50,000 nucleotides of DNA from Neocallimastix lanati (nom. inval.) (GCA_016946835.1 JACVTC010000049.1:1027501-1077500), one strand, 5' to 3'; shown: positions 12,944 to 25,009, counted from the stretch's first letter. Notes: a model not told the origin generated them from the letters alone. Numbers and translations are program-made.

Positions 12944-13139
12944 TTATTTAATTAAAGATACATAAAGAATTTTAGTTATATATATATATATATTATTTAA
13001 TTAAAGATACATAAAGAATTTTAGTTATATATATATATATATTATTTAATTAAAGATACATAAAGAATTTTAGTTATATATATATATATATTATTTAATT
13101 AAAGATACATAAAGAATTTTAGTTATATATATATATATA
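12944..13139 (+). repeat. 49-bp tandem repeat, four near-perfect copies
   Basis: Unit: TTATTTAATTAAAGATACAT, then AAAGAATTTTAG, then a TA run. Copies start at 12944/45, 12993, 13042 and 13091, exactly 49 bp apart. The array is followed at 13141-13165 by CTAAAATTGTATATGTATC, an inverted, diverged copy of the unit core, so the end of the array could fold into a hairpin. Confidence 0.9.
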
Positions 13140-13384
13140 GCTAAAATTGTATATGTATCTTTGATCTTTTTCACGGTTATCTATTAGATGAAATGCCATA
13201 ATACTAATATTTATTATAGAATTAATATTAATAATTAATCTTTTTTATTTTATATAATATGTACTATAATATGTATTATTTAATTCAGCCATAATTTTTG
13301 TAAAAGGAATAAAAATAAAAATTAAAATAAAGGCTTCAAATATAGAATAACTGTACAATACATATAATTTATTAATAATATATC

Positions 13385-13620
13385 AATTATTTATTATTTA
13401 TTATTTATTAATAAATAACTTTTTTTTTATTATTTTGTATTATTATTCTATTATTTATTATTTATTATTTATTATTCAATTATTTATTATTTATTATGTA
13501 TTATTTATTATTTATTATTTATTATTTATTATTTATTATTTACTATTTATTATTTATTATTCAATTATATATTATTATTTATATTCAATTATTCAATTAT
13601 TTATTATTTATTATTTATAA
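13385..13620. repeat. Heptamer-type (TTATTTA)n tract
   Basis: Long run of the 7-bp unit with a few variants. Its translation as a Tyr/Leu/Phe/Ile ORF is a by-product of the repeat. Confidence 0.8.
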
Positions 13621-14808
13621 TTTTTAAAATTTTGTACTAAAATGTAATGTATATATTGAATATATAACTAAAAATAATAAAATGGCTCTCCTCTTTCTAT
13701 TTAAAAGTAAAAATTATAATTAAATTTATTACAAATACATTAAAAGTAGCTACAATTACATTTTATTTTTTAATAATGTATTAATTATTTTATTTTAATT
13801 AATTAATTATTTATTTATATATTTATTTTATTTTTATGTTTTAATTTTATTATATTGTAGAGAGGTAAACCTTTTTTTTAAAATTGATAATAAAAATTAA
13901 TAATAATATAATACATTAAATAATAAATATAATAATAAATAATTACAATAAATTTTTTTTATTTTATTCACTTACTTACTTATAATGCATTTATTCATAG
14001 TATAGTATATCTATTCATTCATATAGAATAGGCTATAGTGGTGATTACCAGTAGTTTGGTATTAATTATATTTATGTACATAAAGTTTATTTAGTAGAAT
14101 AATATAGTTAATATGTTATACAATATAACTCTAAAAATATTGGCTTGACTTTTTTTAATAATTGAAAGAATTCGTTCAATTTTTTTATTTATTTTTATTT
14201 ATATTGTTATTCATGCATTTAGTTGTAACAAATTAAATAAATTTAAATTAAAACTTTATTTATTATAAAATTGACCAACAGCAACTGAATTTAAATTCAT
14301 TTCTATAAATTAGCAATATACACCAATATAGGAAACGAAAGGTCAATTCAAAGAAAAATAAAAAAAAAAGAAAAGAAAAAAGAAAAAATTTTCATTTTCT
14401 TCAATAAACGCCACTATATCAAAATATATTAAAATATACTGATAGTATATTGAGATATATTTTGTTCTCAATATTCAATTAAATTGAATTTAATTGAATT
14501 TAATTAAATTTTACTTATTTAAACTAATTAGTAAAAATAATTTTTTTTTAAAACTTTTAAATTTTAATGTATGTATTTATATCTTTATATTTGTATAGTA
14601 TAAATATATATATGTATTTATATATATAAATATATATTTGTATTTCTATTTATATTTGTATTTATATATATGTTTATTGTAATTTATTAATGTATTTGAT
14701 AAAATTGTATTAGATATATACAAAGGCATTAATTGTATATTATATATATATTTTATATATTATATATAATATATATAATATATAATTCTCAAATTAAATA
14801 TTTTATCT

Positions 14809-14810
<2 letters not shown>

Positions 14811-14871
<61 letters not shown>

Positions 14872-14874
14872 TTT
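14811..14874 (+). repeat. (TTTA)n microsatellite, interrupted
   Basis: Two (TTTA)n blocks separated by a one-base slip. Confidence 0.9.
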
Positions 14875-15529
14875 TAAATTTAATTCTTTTTTTTGTCCTT
14901 TTTTGGAATTTGAATGGATACTACATATAATTCAATTTTCATCCATTTAAATTTTAATAAATCAATAAAAATAGATGATGTAAAATGTAAAGCGATCTTT
15001 CTTTTGTTTAAATAGTTTTTATATTTTATATATGACTCAATTTATTGTTGCGTATATTAAACAAAATTAAAGGTTAATAAATAGAATATAACAATGAAAT
15101 AAATTAACTAATTAAATAGATAAATAATTAAATAATTAAATAAAAATAAATAATAGAAGTAACTCTATAACTATATAAATAAATAGATAAACAAATAAAT
15201 AATTAATTAATTAAATTCTAATTAAGCAAATAATCATCATTTATCGTTTAAACTAAGATAAATTTAAATTTTTTAGTTTGTTTCATTCAATGGAGTATAC
15301 ATCAAATATATATTATTAATATATATTTGATGTTAATATATTATTAATATATATATATATTTTATATATTATAAATTTTTCATTTTAGAGCAAAATAAAT
15401 ATCGATATAAGAGTTTAATTGTTCTTTTTCTTTTCTTTTTTTTTTCATATATATATGTATATATACAAAGAAATAAATAAATAATCAAGAATGAGTAACA
15501 AAAAAATATTAATTCTACTTGAATAATTA

Positions 15530-15603
15530 ATAATAAATAATAAATAATAAATAATAAATAATAAATAATAAATAATAAATAATAAATAATAAATAATAAA
15601 TAT
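15530..15603. repeat. Heptamer-type (AAATAAT)n tract
   Basis: About ten 7-bp units, A-rich on the plus strand, complementary to the TTATTTA arrays elsewhere. Confidence 0.85.
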
Positions 15604-15758
15604 TATTCGTTTGTATAATGTATAATAATATATTGTACTATAATACATAAATAATTATTGTAATAAAAAAGGTTAATACTCCAGTCACTATTGGCAATGG
15701 TTTTATTATAACGCAATGAAAATGGAATAGAATAATCGCCATAAAAAAAAATGAAAAA

Positions 15759-15792
<34 letters not shown>

Positions 15793-17216
15793 AAGGAAGC
15801 ATTAAACTCATGAAATTAAAATTTAACTGAACTTAACCAAAACTGTATACTAAATTATACAAATTCAACATTTATATTTATATTTATAAGGATTTTTATT
15901 ATTAGAAGGTCTCATAGCCATTTCTTTTTCTTTTTTTTTTTTTTTTTCTTTGCTTATTTTTTTTAATTAAAACTTTATTATTCTATTTATATGTACATTG
16001 GTATATATATAATATTATACATGAACATTTGTATAATACAATTTATAAATGTAGAATTATACCTAATTTATAAATAGTTATATATAATTTATAATTTAAC
16101 AATTTTTTAATATTATATATTTATATATTTATTATTTATATATTTATTATTTATACATATTTATATATAAAATTCAAAATTCACAAAAATTTTTTTTAAT
16201 TAAAAGATTAAATGATTTTTTTTTTCAAAGCTTAAGCATATATAAAGAATAATATTAAAATATATATCCTATTTAATAGACTTATTTAATTTTTATATAT
16301 TATTGTCATATATTAAGATATTCTATATTTTATAGAGTGAGATTTAAATTTTTTTATCTATATATATATATATATAATTTTTTTTTTTTAATTTTACATA
16401 AAAGGAATTATTTTTTTTTATATTTAATAATTAACATTTTTATAATTAATTATATCAGGAATTCTATCATTACAACGTATTACATATATATATAATATAT
16501 AATTATATATATATTAATTTTATTTGATGATATTTAATTATATTTACTATAATATATTTATATTTATTTTTTAATTTTCATTTTTTTTTTTATTTTTTAT
16601 TTTATAATAATTAATTATATTTTTTTTATTATAATTAATTTCATTAGATTATATTATATTATATTATATTAATTATAATTATATCTATCAATTCATTATC
16701 TCTAATTAAATTGAATAGAATAAATAGAAACCATATATTATGAATTGAGTTGATTGAAAAGTGAAAAATGATATAAAAGGAATAAGAATTTCTTTCCAAT
16801 TTTATATTTTTTTTTTCTTAAACAAAGAAGAAAAAATATTATATTGATTTTTTTTTTGTAGTATTTATTTTCTTTTTTTTTTTTTAAATATATATATTTA
16901 TTTTTTTTTATATTTCATCATATATTTTTATTTTTTTTAAAAAATAAAAAACTTTGATCAAATAAAAAGACAAATAAAATATATTGAAATTTTGTAATCA
17001 GTTAACGGAATTTTAATCATTTCGCTTTATTAAAAAGAATCATACGCATTTTATTTTTTAAATATATACAAATCGCTTTTAAAAACAAAACTAGAACTTT
17101 TAAAATCTCAATTTTATTATAAAAAGAAAAAAACACTTTATTTTAATCAAAATATCTCAAAATAAATATTAAATCTCATATTTGAAATACACACGCATTA
17201 TCAATTGAAAAAAAAA

Positions 17217-18083
17217 ATGTTATTAAGAAATTTATTTTTAGTTCTTTTTTTCATTGGAATGGTTTTTTCCCTTCCAATTGATGAAGAAAGCAAAGATGTT
17301 GAAAATATTGAAGGAGATGTTAAGGGTGATGTAGTTGAGCACTTTATTGACGCTACTAAAAATGATGAAGTAGCAGTAGAAGAACCAAAAAACACTGAAG
17401 AAGAAGCCAAGGAAGAAGAAAAAGAACAACAAGAAGTTGAAAAAAAAGAAGAACCAAAAACTGAAGAAAAAGAAGAACCAAAAACTGAAGAAAAGGAAGA
17501 ACCAAAAACTGAAGAAAAGGAAGAACCAAAAACTGAAGAAAAGGAAGAACCAAAAACTGAAGAAAAAGAACAACCAAAAACTGAAACTGAAGAAGACCCT
17601 ACTCCAACTGCTCGTGAAGAACCAGTTCCAACTGAAGTTGTTCCATTCATTCCAGAAAATGAAGAAATTGCTGTTCAATATGAAGATTCTTGTACCAAGG
17701 ATCACATTCTTTTAGGTAACCATGTTCCAAGTGATGTTTGTAAAGATCTTTACAAAGCTTGTACCACCAAGGAATTATTAGCTATTATTGTTTACTATTA
17801 CAGTAAGCAAGCTCCAGTCTCTATTGAATACACTATCAATGAAGGTATAAATAAGCAAAGTATTTCTGAAAGTTGTGGTAGTGTTTTAGTTAATTCTAAG
17901 ATCTTCCAAAAGGAAACAGTCATTATTCCACCAGTTGATGAAATTGAAATTGAACCAGTCGAAAAGATTAAGAAACTTACCCAAGATTTACCAAAAGAAG
18001 ATATAGAAAATATTAAGAGAGATGAACAAAATCGTGAAGGTGATGAATTTGCTGAATACAGTGAAGATCAAATTGAAGAATAA
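17217..18083 (+). CDS. Secreted acidic protein with EEPKTEEK repeats
   Basis: A 288-aa intact, intronless ORF. The first ATG is at 17217; the upstream TTG AAA AAA AAA is not a start. An N-terminal signal peptide (MLLRNLFLVLFFIGMVFS) is followed by LPIDEES. Residues about 25-75 are acidic. About six 8-aa EEPKTEEK repeats (24-bp DNA units, 17448-17580) follow. The remaining half (from about residue 150) has four cysteines (SCTKD, DVCKD, KACTT, ESCGS) that could form two disulfides, and it ends in an acidic tail without an HDEL/KDEL signal. It is probably secreted or cell-surface. The E/K/P repeat may act as an extended spacer. I do not recognise the cysteine domain, and no enzyme motif is visible. 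Codon use is clearly different from the flanking A/T DNA. A TATA-like AAATATATAC lies about 155 bp upstream. Confidence 0.85.
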   Translation: MLLRNLFLVLFFIGMVFSLPIDEESKDVENIEGDVKGDVVEHFIDATKNDEVAVEEPKNTEEEAKEEEKEQQEVEKKEEPKTEEKEEPKTEEKEEPKTEEKEEPKTEEKEEPKTEEKEQPKTETEEDPTPTAREEPVPTEVVPFIPENEEIAVQYEDSCTKDHILLGNHVPSDVCKDLYKACTTKELLAIIVYYYSKQAPVSIEYTINEGINKQSISESCGSVLVNSKIFQKETVIIPPVDEIEIEPVEKIKKLTQDLPKEDIENIKRDEQNREGDEFAEYSEDQIEE

Positions 18084-18903
18084 TAACAATATTAAATTAG
18101 TTTAAAATAAATTAAAAGTAAAATAGGCTAAAAAAAATTTTTAATATAATTTCAAATAGTAATATTATATTATAAATTTTATATTTTATTTAAATTTTAA
18201 TTTTATTTTTTTTTTTAATATTAACCTTTTTTTTTTACAAAATTTTTTTGATAATATAACTATATAAAAAATATGTAATATTAATAATTTTTTTATTAAA
18301 AGAAAAAATGAAAAGCTAAAAAAAAAGGAAATTTTAAGAGTAAATTATAAAAAAGAAAATTTATAAATATGATTTTTTTTATAATATTATATTTAATTTT
18401 TGCTTTTTGTAGATTCATTTTTCTTTTAAAATTTAACTTTTTATTTTTTTAATATTATTTTTTTTTATATATATTTATAAAAAAATTATAAATTTATAAA
18501 TTTTTTATATTAATCATGATATTTTATAATATCTATCTTATTATTTATTAATAATTTTTATTCATATAGTTTAAAAATAAATATATTAAAATATATATTC
18601 AATAAAATAAATTATTTTTAAAATCTATTTTTTTATAAGTTAAAGTGTTGTTATTTCTAAAATTTAGTTATTTACTATTTATATGAATTTTTTCTTTTTT
18701 TTTTTTTTTACGTTTTGGAAAGTTAAATTTATTGTTTTAAGAGAAGAAAAATAAAGGTAATAACGATTGTAACTATTTTTTACATAGGATATATAAAAAT
18801 GTTATATATATATATATATATATTTAAATTTGGGTATTACAGCTTTAAAAAAAAAAAAATATTGAAATATTGAAATTATTCATTCGATAAAGTAATTCAT
18901 TTA
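18084..18903. other. A/T-rich spacer downstream of the secreted protein gene
   Basis: Contains only short A/T runs; no gene or RNA was recognised. Confidence 0.6.
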
Positions 18904-18990
18904 AAGTATGGTGTATATTTAGAATTTAAATATGGTTGAGGTGGACTTTTTACTGATGATATTGTTTTAATTGTTCCATCTAAACAAGCT
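18904..18990 (+). mobile_element. LINE reverse-transcriptase scrap (FADD-motif region)
   Basis: Reads KYGVYLEFKYG*GGLFTDDIVLIVPSKQA, about 29 codons. It matches the palm-domain region of copy A at 22091-22175, with one Cys codon now TGA and FADD changed to FTDD. It is flanked on both sides by sequence unrelated to the element. Its left end, AAGTATGGTG, is the same point where copy C stops at 48020. Confidence 0.75.
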
Positions 18991-19522
18991 AGACACACTT
19001 CTTTTTAACGGATGGGAATCTTTTTTATAGTCTTTCTCTACTAATATTTTTTCTTTTTTAAATATACTTTTAGCTAATTTATGATTATTCAACAGAAAAT
19101 TTTTAACATCTTAAAGTGCTTTATTAATTGAAAGAATTACAATCAGTCATAAGATAAAAAGAAACAATTATTCATTTTAACAGTATATACAAGTAATTTT
19201 GTATCAATAAATTACTAACCCTTGAGTAAATTTATAAATATTATATCAGTTATACAGAATAAAATCAATTATTTACAAAATCTAAAATCTATTAAATCAT
19301 CAAGAACAATTATATATTTCAAGCTTTCAAATATTCAACACCAATATTTTTTATTTATTATTTAAAGGGAATTTACTTTCTCTTTTATTTTTTAATTTAT
19401 TTTATTATATATATATATATAAAAAAAAAAAAAAAATTTTTATCTATTTTTTTTATTATTTTTATTATTTTTATTATTTTTATTTTATTCTTCTTTTATT
19501 TTATTTTTTAAGCTTTCTTGAA
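18991..19522. other. Region between the LINE scrap and copy A
   Basis: No gene seen. The last 140 bp are T-rich with a TATTTT ladder and may be the 5' UTR of copy A, but nothing marks the transcription start. Confidence 0.4.
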
Positions 19523-21169
19523 ATGGATAATACTTCTTCAAATTCAGCAACTATACCTGTTTTGCGACATGGTCTTCGAAGATACGATATTCAGAATAAA
19601 GATTTCATTCTTATCTTTATTCTTGATCTTCAATCATGGTCTATTAGTAAACTTTTGGAATTTCTTAGTAAACGTATTTCCAATTGCAATGAAATAGTTC
19701 ATGGAATTATAAAAACACACACACCTAATATGGAAAATTACTTCATTTTAAGGATAAACTATGATAAACCCACTTATTACCTAAATATTTTATTTCTTCT
19801 TACCCATTGCCTTCCAATCAATAAAATTAATTGGATCCAAACCGACAAAATCAGAACTTTCAGGGAAGTTAAGAAATTTAACAACAAATTTTCTTCTTTT
19901 GAAACTAAATCAATGGCTAAAGATTTTCTTTATAGTAATATTTATTCACCGTCTACTCAGTTCTTTAATCTTTGTGTCAGTTGGAACATTAATGGATGGA
20001 ATGATGAAAAACGTGATGGTATTATATACTTTAATGAAATTTTTAAACCCATATGTATTTGCTTGCAAGAGGTCGGTAATAGCCAATACCTTAATGTACA
20101 TTCAAAGAATTACCCATTTCTTTGTCACTATAATACATTTTTACGTAAAGCTGATCCAAATATACCCGGTATGAGAGGTCTTAGTATAAGTGTACATCGT
20201 TCATGTTCATTTTCTCCTGATCCCTTTGAATATAAGTATATCATTTCTGTCAACATTACTTCTTTTTGGGGAATTAAATGCACTATTGGTAATATTTATG
20301 TTCCTACGGTCACTCATAAGGAAGAAAGAAAGAAAGCCTTTTCAGAAATTACTAATTGGATAAAGAAACATACTAATACACCTTCTATTCTTGTAGGTGA
20401 CTTTAATATGTCTAAATCCCAATTAGATAGTTTACTTAATAAATCATCTCATCAATGGTTCACTAAAAACTTATCAGGTCTCAATTTCACATGGGCTAGG
20501 GATGGTAGATTGTCTTGTATTGATCATGTTTTATTTAACTGTAAAATGAAGGAATACATTAATAAGGTATCTGTTTGTAGTACATTCAATGATATATCTG
20601 ACCACTTCCCTCTTATCCTTTCCTGTAAGAAAGATGACTCAGAAGGTTTTCGTGCTCCTACTCCTTCTAGAAGATTCAAGTGGTCCCAACGCATGTGTAA
20701 TGAAAAGCATAATGAAATATTCTCAAGTAACTACTTCTCAATTCTTCTTAATGAATTTGATGATAATAAAGAATTAAGTTCTAATGAAATGGCCAATAAA
20801 TTTATAGAAACAGCTAATAAAGTTGGTGATAAAGTTCATGCTAGAGTTCCTTGTGATCTTAAAGGATCAGCTTTCCACTGCCCTTATTATATCAAGAAAC
20901 TTTCTCATGAAAAGCATGTTGCATTTAATGAAATCAAAAATTTTTCTTTAGGTTCTAATCTTGAAAACCTTGATGAATTTTTAAATTTGCTTCATGAGTA
21001 TAAAAATATATGTGGTAAAGTCAGGTCAATTAAGTTTTCTATTAAATCAAAACAATTTCATCAGTCAATAGAATCTGCATGTAATGATTTTCGTAATAAA
21101 AATGCTAGGAGTGCTTGGTTAAAATTAAAGAAGCTATCTCGCCCTATGTACTCTAATTCTATTTCGTAA
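19523..21169 (+). pseudogene. LINE copy A: N-terminal region plus endonuclease domain
   Basis: A 548-codon open part of copy A. Residues about 1-130 contain alternating strand- and helix-like blocks (FILIFIL, ISKLLEFLSKRI, GIIKTH, YFILRIN, YYLNILFLLTH, INWIQ) that would suit an RRM-like nucleic-acid-binding fold; this is inference. Endonuclease/exonuclease/phosphatase motifs follow: SWNINGW (about 153-159), CLQEVG with the catalytic Glu (about 183), VGDFNM (about 291), SCIDHVLF, and ISDHFPLIL with the terminal Asp-His (about 359). All expected catalytic residues are present. The frame ends at a premature TAA where copy C reads TCA, before the reverse transcriptase. Confidence 0.85.
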
Positions 21170-22968
21170 AGTGTTTTAAAGGACAAGCAGGGTAACTTTT
21201 TATTTTCTCATTCGGATCAATTAAATCGATTTGCTGAACATTACAGTGAACTAGCTTCTGATGTTACTCAACACAGTTTGGATAATGAATACTGGGTAAG
21301 TTTATTTGGAACTAATCCTAATAATAATCTTACTTAGGATATTAATGATTCTATTACTATGGAAGAAATTCAAAACACTGTGCTTGAAATGAAAAATAGT
21401 AAAGCTCCTGGACCCGATGGTATTCCGATTGAATTTTTTTAAAGCCTTCTTTAGTAAATCTGATTTATCCGATAATCAAGATGATTCTTCAGATGATCAC
21501 TACTCTAAGTGTGCTAAATGTTTACTTTCATTATTTAACAAAATCTGGGATGGTGATTTCCCTGAAGAGTGGAATTCGGCTTCTATAATATCAATTCCAA
21601 AAAAAGGAGATCTTTCGGATTGTAATAATTATCGTGGTATTTCTCTTATTAATGTTGGCTTAAAAATTATTTCAAAGATTGTTACTAATAGAATTGCTAA
21701 ATATGCCCTTGAACATAAATTTGTTAGACCTGAACAATTTGGATTTAGAAATAAAGAAGAATGCATAAGTTTGTATATTTCAATTAGAGAGATATGTCAA
21801 AGAAGAAAATTTCAAGGAAATTTTACTTATCTTGCTTTTCTCGATCTTAAAAAAGCCTATGATTCAGTACCTATCTTTAATATTTTGACCAAATTATATA
21901 ACTTAGGAATTAGAGATAAATGTCATCTGTTTTTAAAGAATCTTCTTTATCTATCCTCTAAAGCTCGTGCTTTTTTTTAATGGTAATCTCTCAGAAGAAT
22001 TTTCGATTAATCGTGGTGTTAGACAAGGATGCCCTCTATCTCCTATTTTATTCAATTTGTTCATTAATGATATACTGGATAATTGTGATAAGTATGGTGT
22101 ATATTTAGATTCTCAATATTGTTGTGGTGGACTTTTTGCGGATGATATTATTTTAGTTGCTCCATCTAAACAAGCTCTTAAGAAAATTATGAATAAAGTT
22201 CATGAATGGGCTATTAAAAATGAAATGACTTTTGGAATTAATAAGTGTGCTACTCTTGTTGTAAAACCGATTAACTTTGTTAAACCAATAAACTATGAAG
22301 ATCCATCTTTCTTTATTGGAAGTAACAAATTACCTCTAAAACTGACAACTATTACTTATCTTGGTATTCCTTTTGATGAATCTTTATCACTGAAACCTTT
22401 ACAATCCAAATTAAACAGTAATTTAAATGTCAAGTTAAATTTTGTACTTTCGATTTCTTATTAATAAATCTGTTCCTCTCCCATTGAAGAAATATGTTCT
22501 TAATTTCGTTTATTCTTAGTCTTGTTTTATATTATGCTCCTCTCTTTGGTTCAAATAAGAGCAGATGTTCTAAAGCTCAAAAAATTATTAATAGAGGACT
22601 TTATTGGAGTTACGGATTTAAATCTCGCAATTCTTCTGTTAGTCTCTATAATATTACTCGTGAATTGAGAATACCTCCTCTTTCAGCTGTCTGTGCTATA
22701 TCTCAATTACGTTGCTTTAGAAAATGGAAAAACTCATCATGTATTATTAATCATCTCACTAACTAATAATATTCCTACTATGTCACATTACTCATGGTCT
22801 AAAGAATCAAGGACTTTGGATAAGAAATTAAATGGTAAGAAAACAAGTGAAATAAAAAAGTTTTATTGGGAAAGAGATATCTTCAAACCCTCAAAAGCTA
22901 AAAAAGCAATTATTTACAAGGAGAATGATTTTGGATTTATTTCAGAAATCAAAAAAACTTAGCATTTC
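21170..22968 (+). pseudogene. LINE copy A: reverse-transcriptase domain in broken frames
   Basis: Readable RT motifs across several frames: NSKAPGPDGIPIEFF (21396-21440), SIPKKGDLSDCNNYRGIS (21591-21645), EQFGFRNKEECISLY, AFLDLKKAYDSVP with the first catalytic Asp (about 21836-21874), RGVRQGCPLSPILFN (from about 22011), LFADDIILVAPS with the catalytic Asp pair (about 22131-22166), MTFGINKCATLVV and TYLGIPFDESL. The palm has FADD instead of the commoner YADD, as in the other copies. Stops and shifts separate these blocks, so no RT can be made from this copy without changes. Confidence 0.85.
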
Positions 22969-23779
22969 AATATCCTAAGTATCAGTTGGGATTCTTTTGG
23001 ATTTCTCGAATTAGGTGTAGTTTTAAATTTGACATGAGTATTTCCATTAAAAGAAAAATCGTCTCAGAAGATTGCTCTAAATGTTACCCTTGTTGTGGTG
23101 TTAGTGTACCTAGCTTTTCTCACTGGATCTTTGCCAGTGAGAAAAGCTAGGTACTGTAAAGAATTGGAAAATTACAGAATTAAAATCTTTACCTTTCCTA
23201 GATGATCTCTTTTTTGAAATTTGCAATGATAATTGAACAAAAATCCTTGAATGTTTCTTTAGATTCAGAAAAGGATTTTGATAATAATATTTATTACTTT
23301 ATTGAGTGCTCTTCTTGGTGGGCGTTCAATATATTCAAAAATTAAAGTTAATGATGGGGAACAAAGACAATTAGTTGACAATATTTTTTAAACAAAGGTC
23401 AACTTTGTCGATTGTTCTGTATTTTGTGGGGATTGCGGAGTTTCTAACAAACGTAATACCTTTAATTTGTCGATCTTTTAGATTGATGATGAAATGGTAT
23501 TCCGTTGAATCTACCGTTACCAAGAGCGTCGACGTCGAAATGATAAGGTATGGATTTTCACCTCCAGATACAGATTCGATTGATAACACTAATACTGAAA
23601 TTATTACTCGAAATAATGGACGTGGTGTTATCATCGAGGAATGGGAAAAAGTTAGAAGGCTATTGCTTCTAACGCACTTTTATAATTTTATAATATATAA
23701 TATTTTATTTCATGTATTTTATTTGTTATTTTTTTTTTTTCATTTAAAATCATGTAATTTTATTATTATTATAAATTAA
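22969..23779 (+). pseudogene. LINE copy A: C-terminal zinc-knuckle region and tail
   Basis: Reads LGFFWISRIRCSFKFD, then EDCSKCYPCCGV...SFSHWIF, a Cys-rich knuckle (C-x2-C-x2-CC...H) like the zinc-binding region after many LINE reverse transcriptases. It is interrupted at 23127-23154 by a fold-back duplication that makes a perfect 21-bp palindrome and destroys the frame. The end (from 23375) reads YFVGIAEFLTNVIP...KSVDVEMIR, matching the C-terminus of copy B. Confidence 0.7.
23106..23154. repeat. Perfect inverted repeat: 21-bp arms, 7-bp spacer
   Basis: The left arm, 23106-23126 (GTACCTAGCTTTTCTCAC...), is exactly reverse-complementary to 23134-23154 (...GTGAGAAAAGCTAGGTAC), with spacer ATCTTTG. 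The left arm is native LINE coding sequence (compare copy B near 44870-44887). The right arm has no counterpart in copy B. Confidence 0.98.
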
Positions 23780-23795
23780 ATAAAGTTATTCTCTA

Positions 23796-23833
<38 letters not shown>

Positions 23834-23854
23834 TTACTTCCTTCTTATTCTAAT

Positions 23855-24969
23855 GCCTCTGAAGGAGAAGATCATAATTTCTTTCAGATAGTCATCATTA
23901 ATGATATTTTTTTAATAATTGTGATAAATATGGCATCTCTATTGGTGATAAACGTTGTTGTGGAGGTCTTTTTTGCAGATGACATTGTTTTATGTGCTCC
24001 AACAAGATCCCCAACTTAAGAAATTGTTAAAGTTTGCCAGTAAATGGGCTAGAAATAATGAAATGCAATTTTGGTATCAATGTATTTTCAAGTTTAGTAG
24101 TATGAAGGAAAGTTTCAAGATTTCTTAATAACAGTAATCCTAACCTTTTATTCTTTCAAGTCAAGAGTTACCTAAAACGAATTGCTATACCTACTTAAGT
24201 GTACCATTTTCAAATGATTTAGAATTGAAACCTTATCATACAGAAAATGAATAATAAATAAAGTTAGAAAAAGCACTTTTATACCATAAAAAGAATTTCT
24301 TAAAAATCCTCATATTCCTATCCCTTATTAAAAAAAATGTTATTTTCAGCTATAGTAATTGGGCCAAGTTTCATCTTATGCACCTCTACTTGGATCTAAC
24401 AAAGAAAGAACGAGAAGAAGTACACAAGACACTAGTTAATTCAGGATTATACTATTATACTGGATTGAAGGATTTTCTTAAGGGAATACCTTTACTTCCC
24501 CATATTTTATTTGTGTTTCTAAAGAACTTTATAACATTTCTTCCTCTTTCTGTCGAAATGTGCGATTGTTCAGGTAAGGTAGTTTTAAAAAATGGAAAAA
24601 CTCGAAATGTATTATCTCTGATTTACTTAGAGATATATCTCGTAGTAGACGTCATGCATGGGATAAAGAAAGTAAAATTTTAGCTGACAAATTAAGTAAA
24701 TTTCCATCAAAAAAAAGCTATTATAAACTTTTTACTTGGATAGAGATATGGCAGGAAAATTAATCAAGGCTAAAGCTTATAAAAAATAAAAAAAAAAAAA
24801 AAAAAAAAAAACTAGAAACTATCTTAAACTCAACTTCAAGTTTCCTAAATTTAGCATTGGCTTCCGATGGGTACGTCGTGCCAGAGGTGGAGATATAAAA
24901 TTCGATTAGTCGTGTTGCCAAAGCCGCTAAAATGATTAAAGACGACTGTCCAGAACGGTGTTCTTGTTG

Positions 24970-25009
<40 letters not shown>

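Larger units (their letters stand above)
19523..23828 (+). mobile_element. Non-LTR retrotransposon (LINE), copy A, near full-length, inactivated
   Basis: One APE-type LINE running from an ATG (MDNTSSNSATIP...) to a 3' UTR with AATAAA at 23779 and a 28-base poly-A tail (23801-23828). Protein order: N-terminal region, apurinic-type endonuclease, reverse transcriptase, C-terminal zinc knuckle. The coding frame is broken at least by TAA at 21167-21169, TAG at 21335-21337 (TGG in copy C), a 7-T run at 21434-21440 (6 T in copy C), a T-run slip near 21971, TAA at 22462, a stop at 22764, and several shifts near 22960-23400. It is very similar to copy C and more distant from copy B. No RNase H domain or second ORF is evident, and no target-site duplication is evident. 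Confidence 0.9.

Noticed and set aside
17205-17216. Earlier start (TTG at 17205) for the secreted protein
   Set aside because: Not ATG; the ATG at 17217 directly opens a good signal peptide.
24378-24683. 101-codon ORF in copy D as an independent gene
   Set aside because: It overlaps recognisable LINE blocks in another frame (APLLGSNKER, LKNGKTRNV) and has no own signature.
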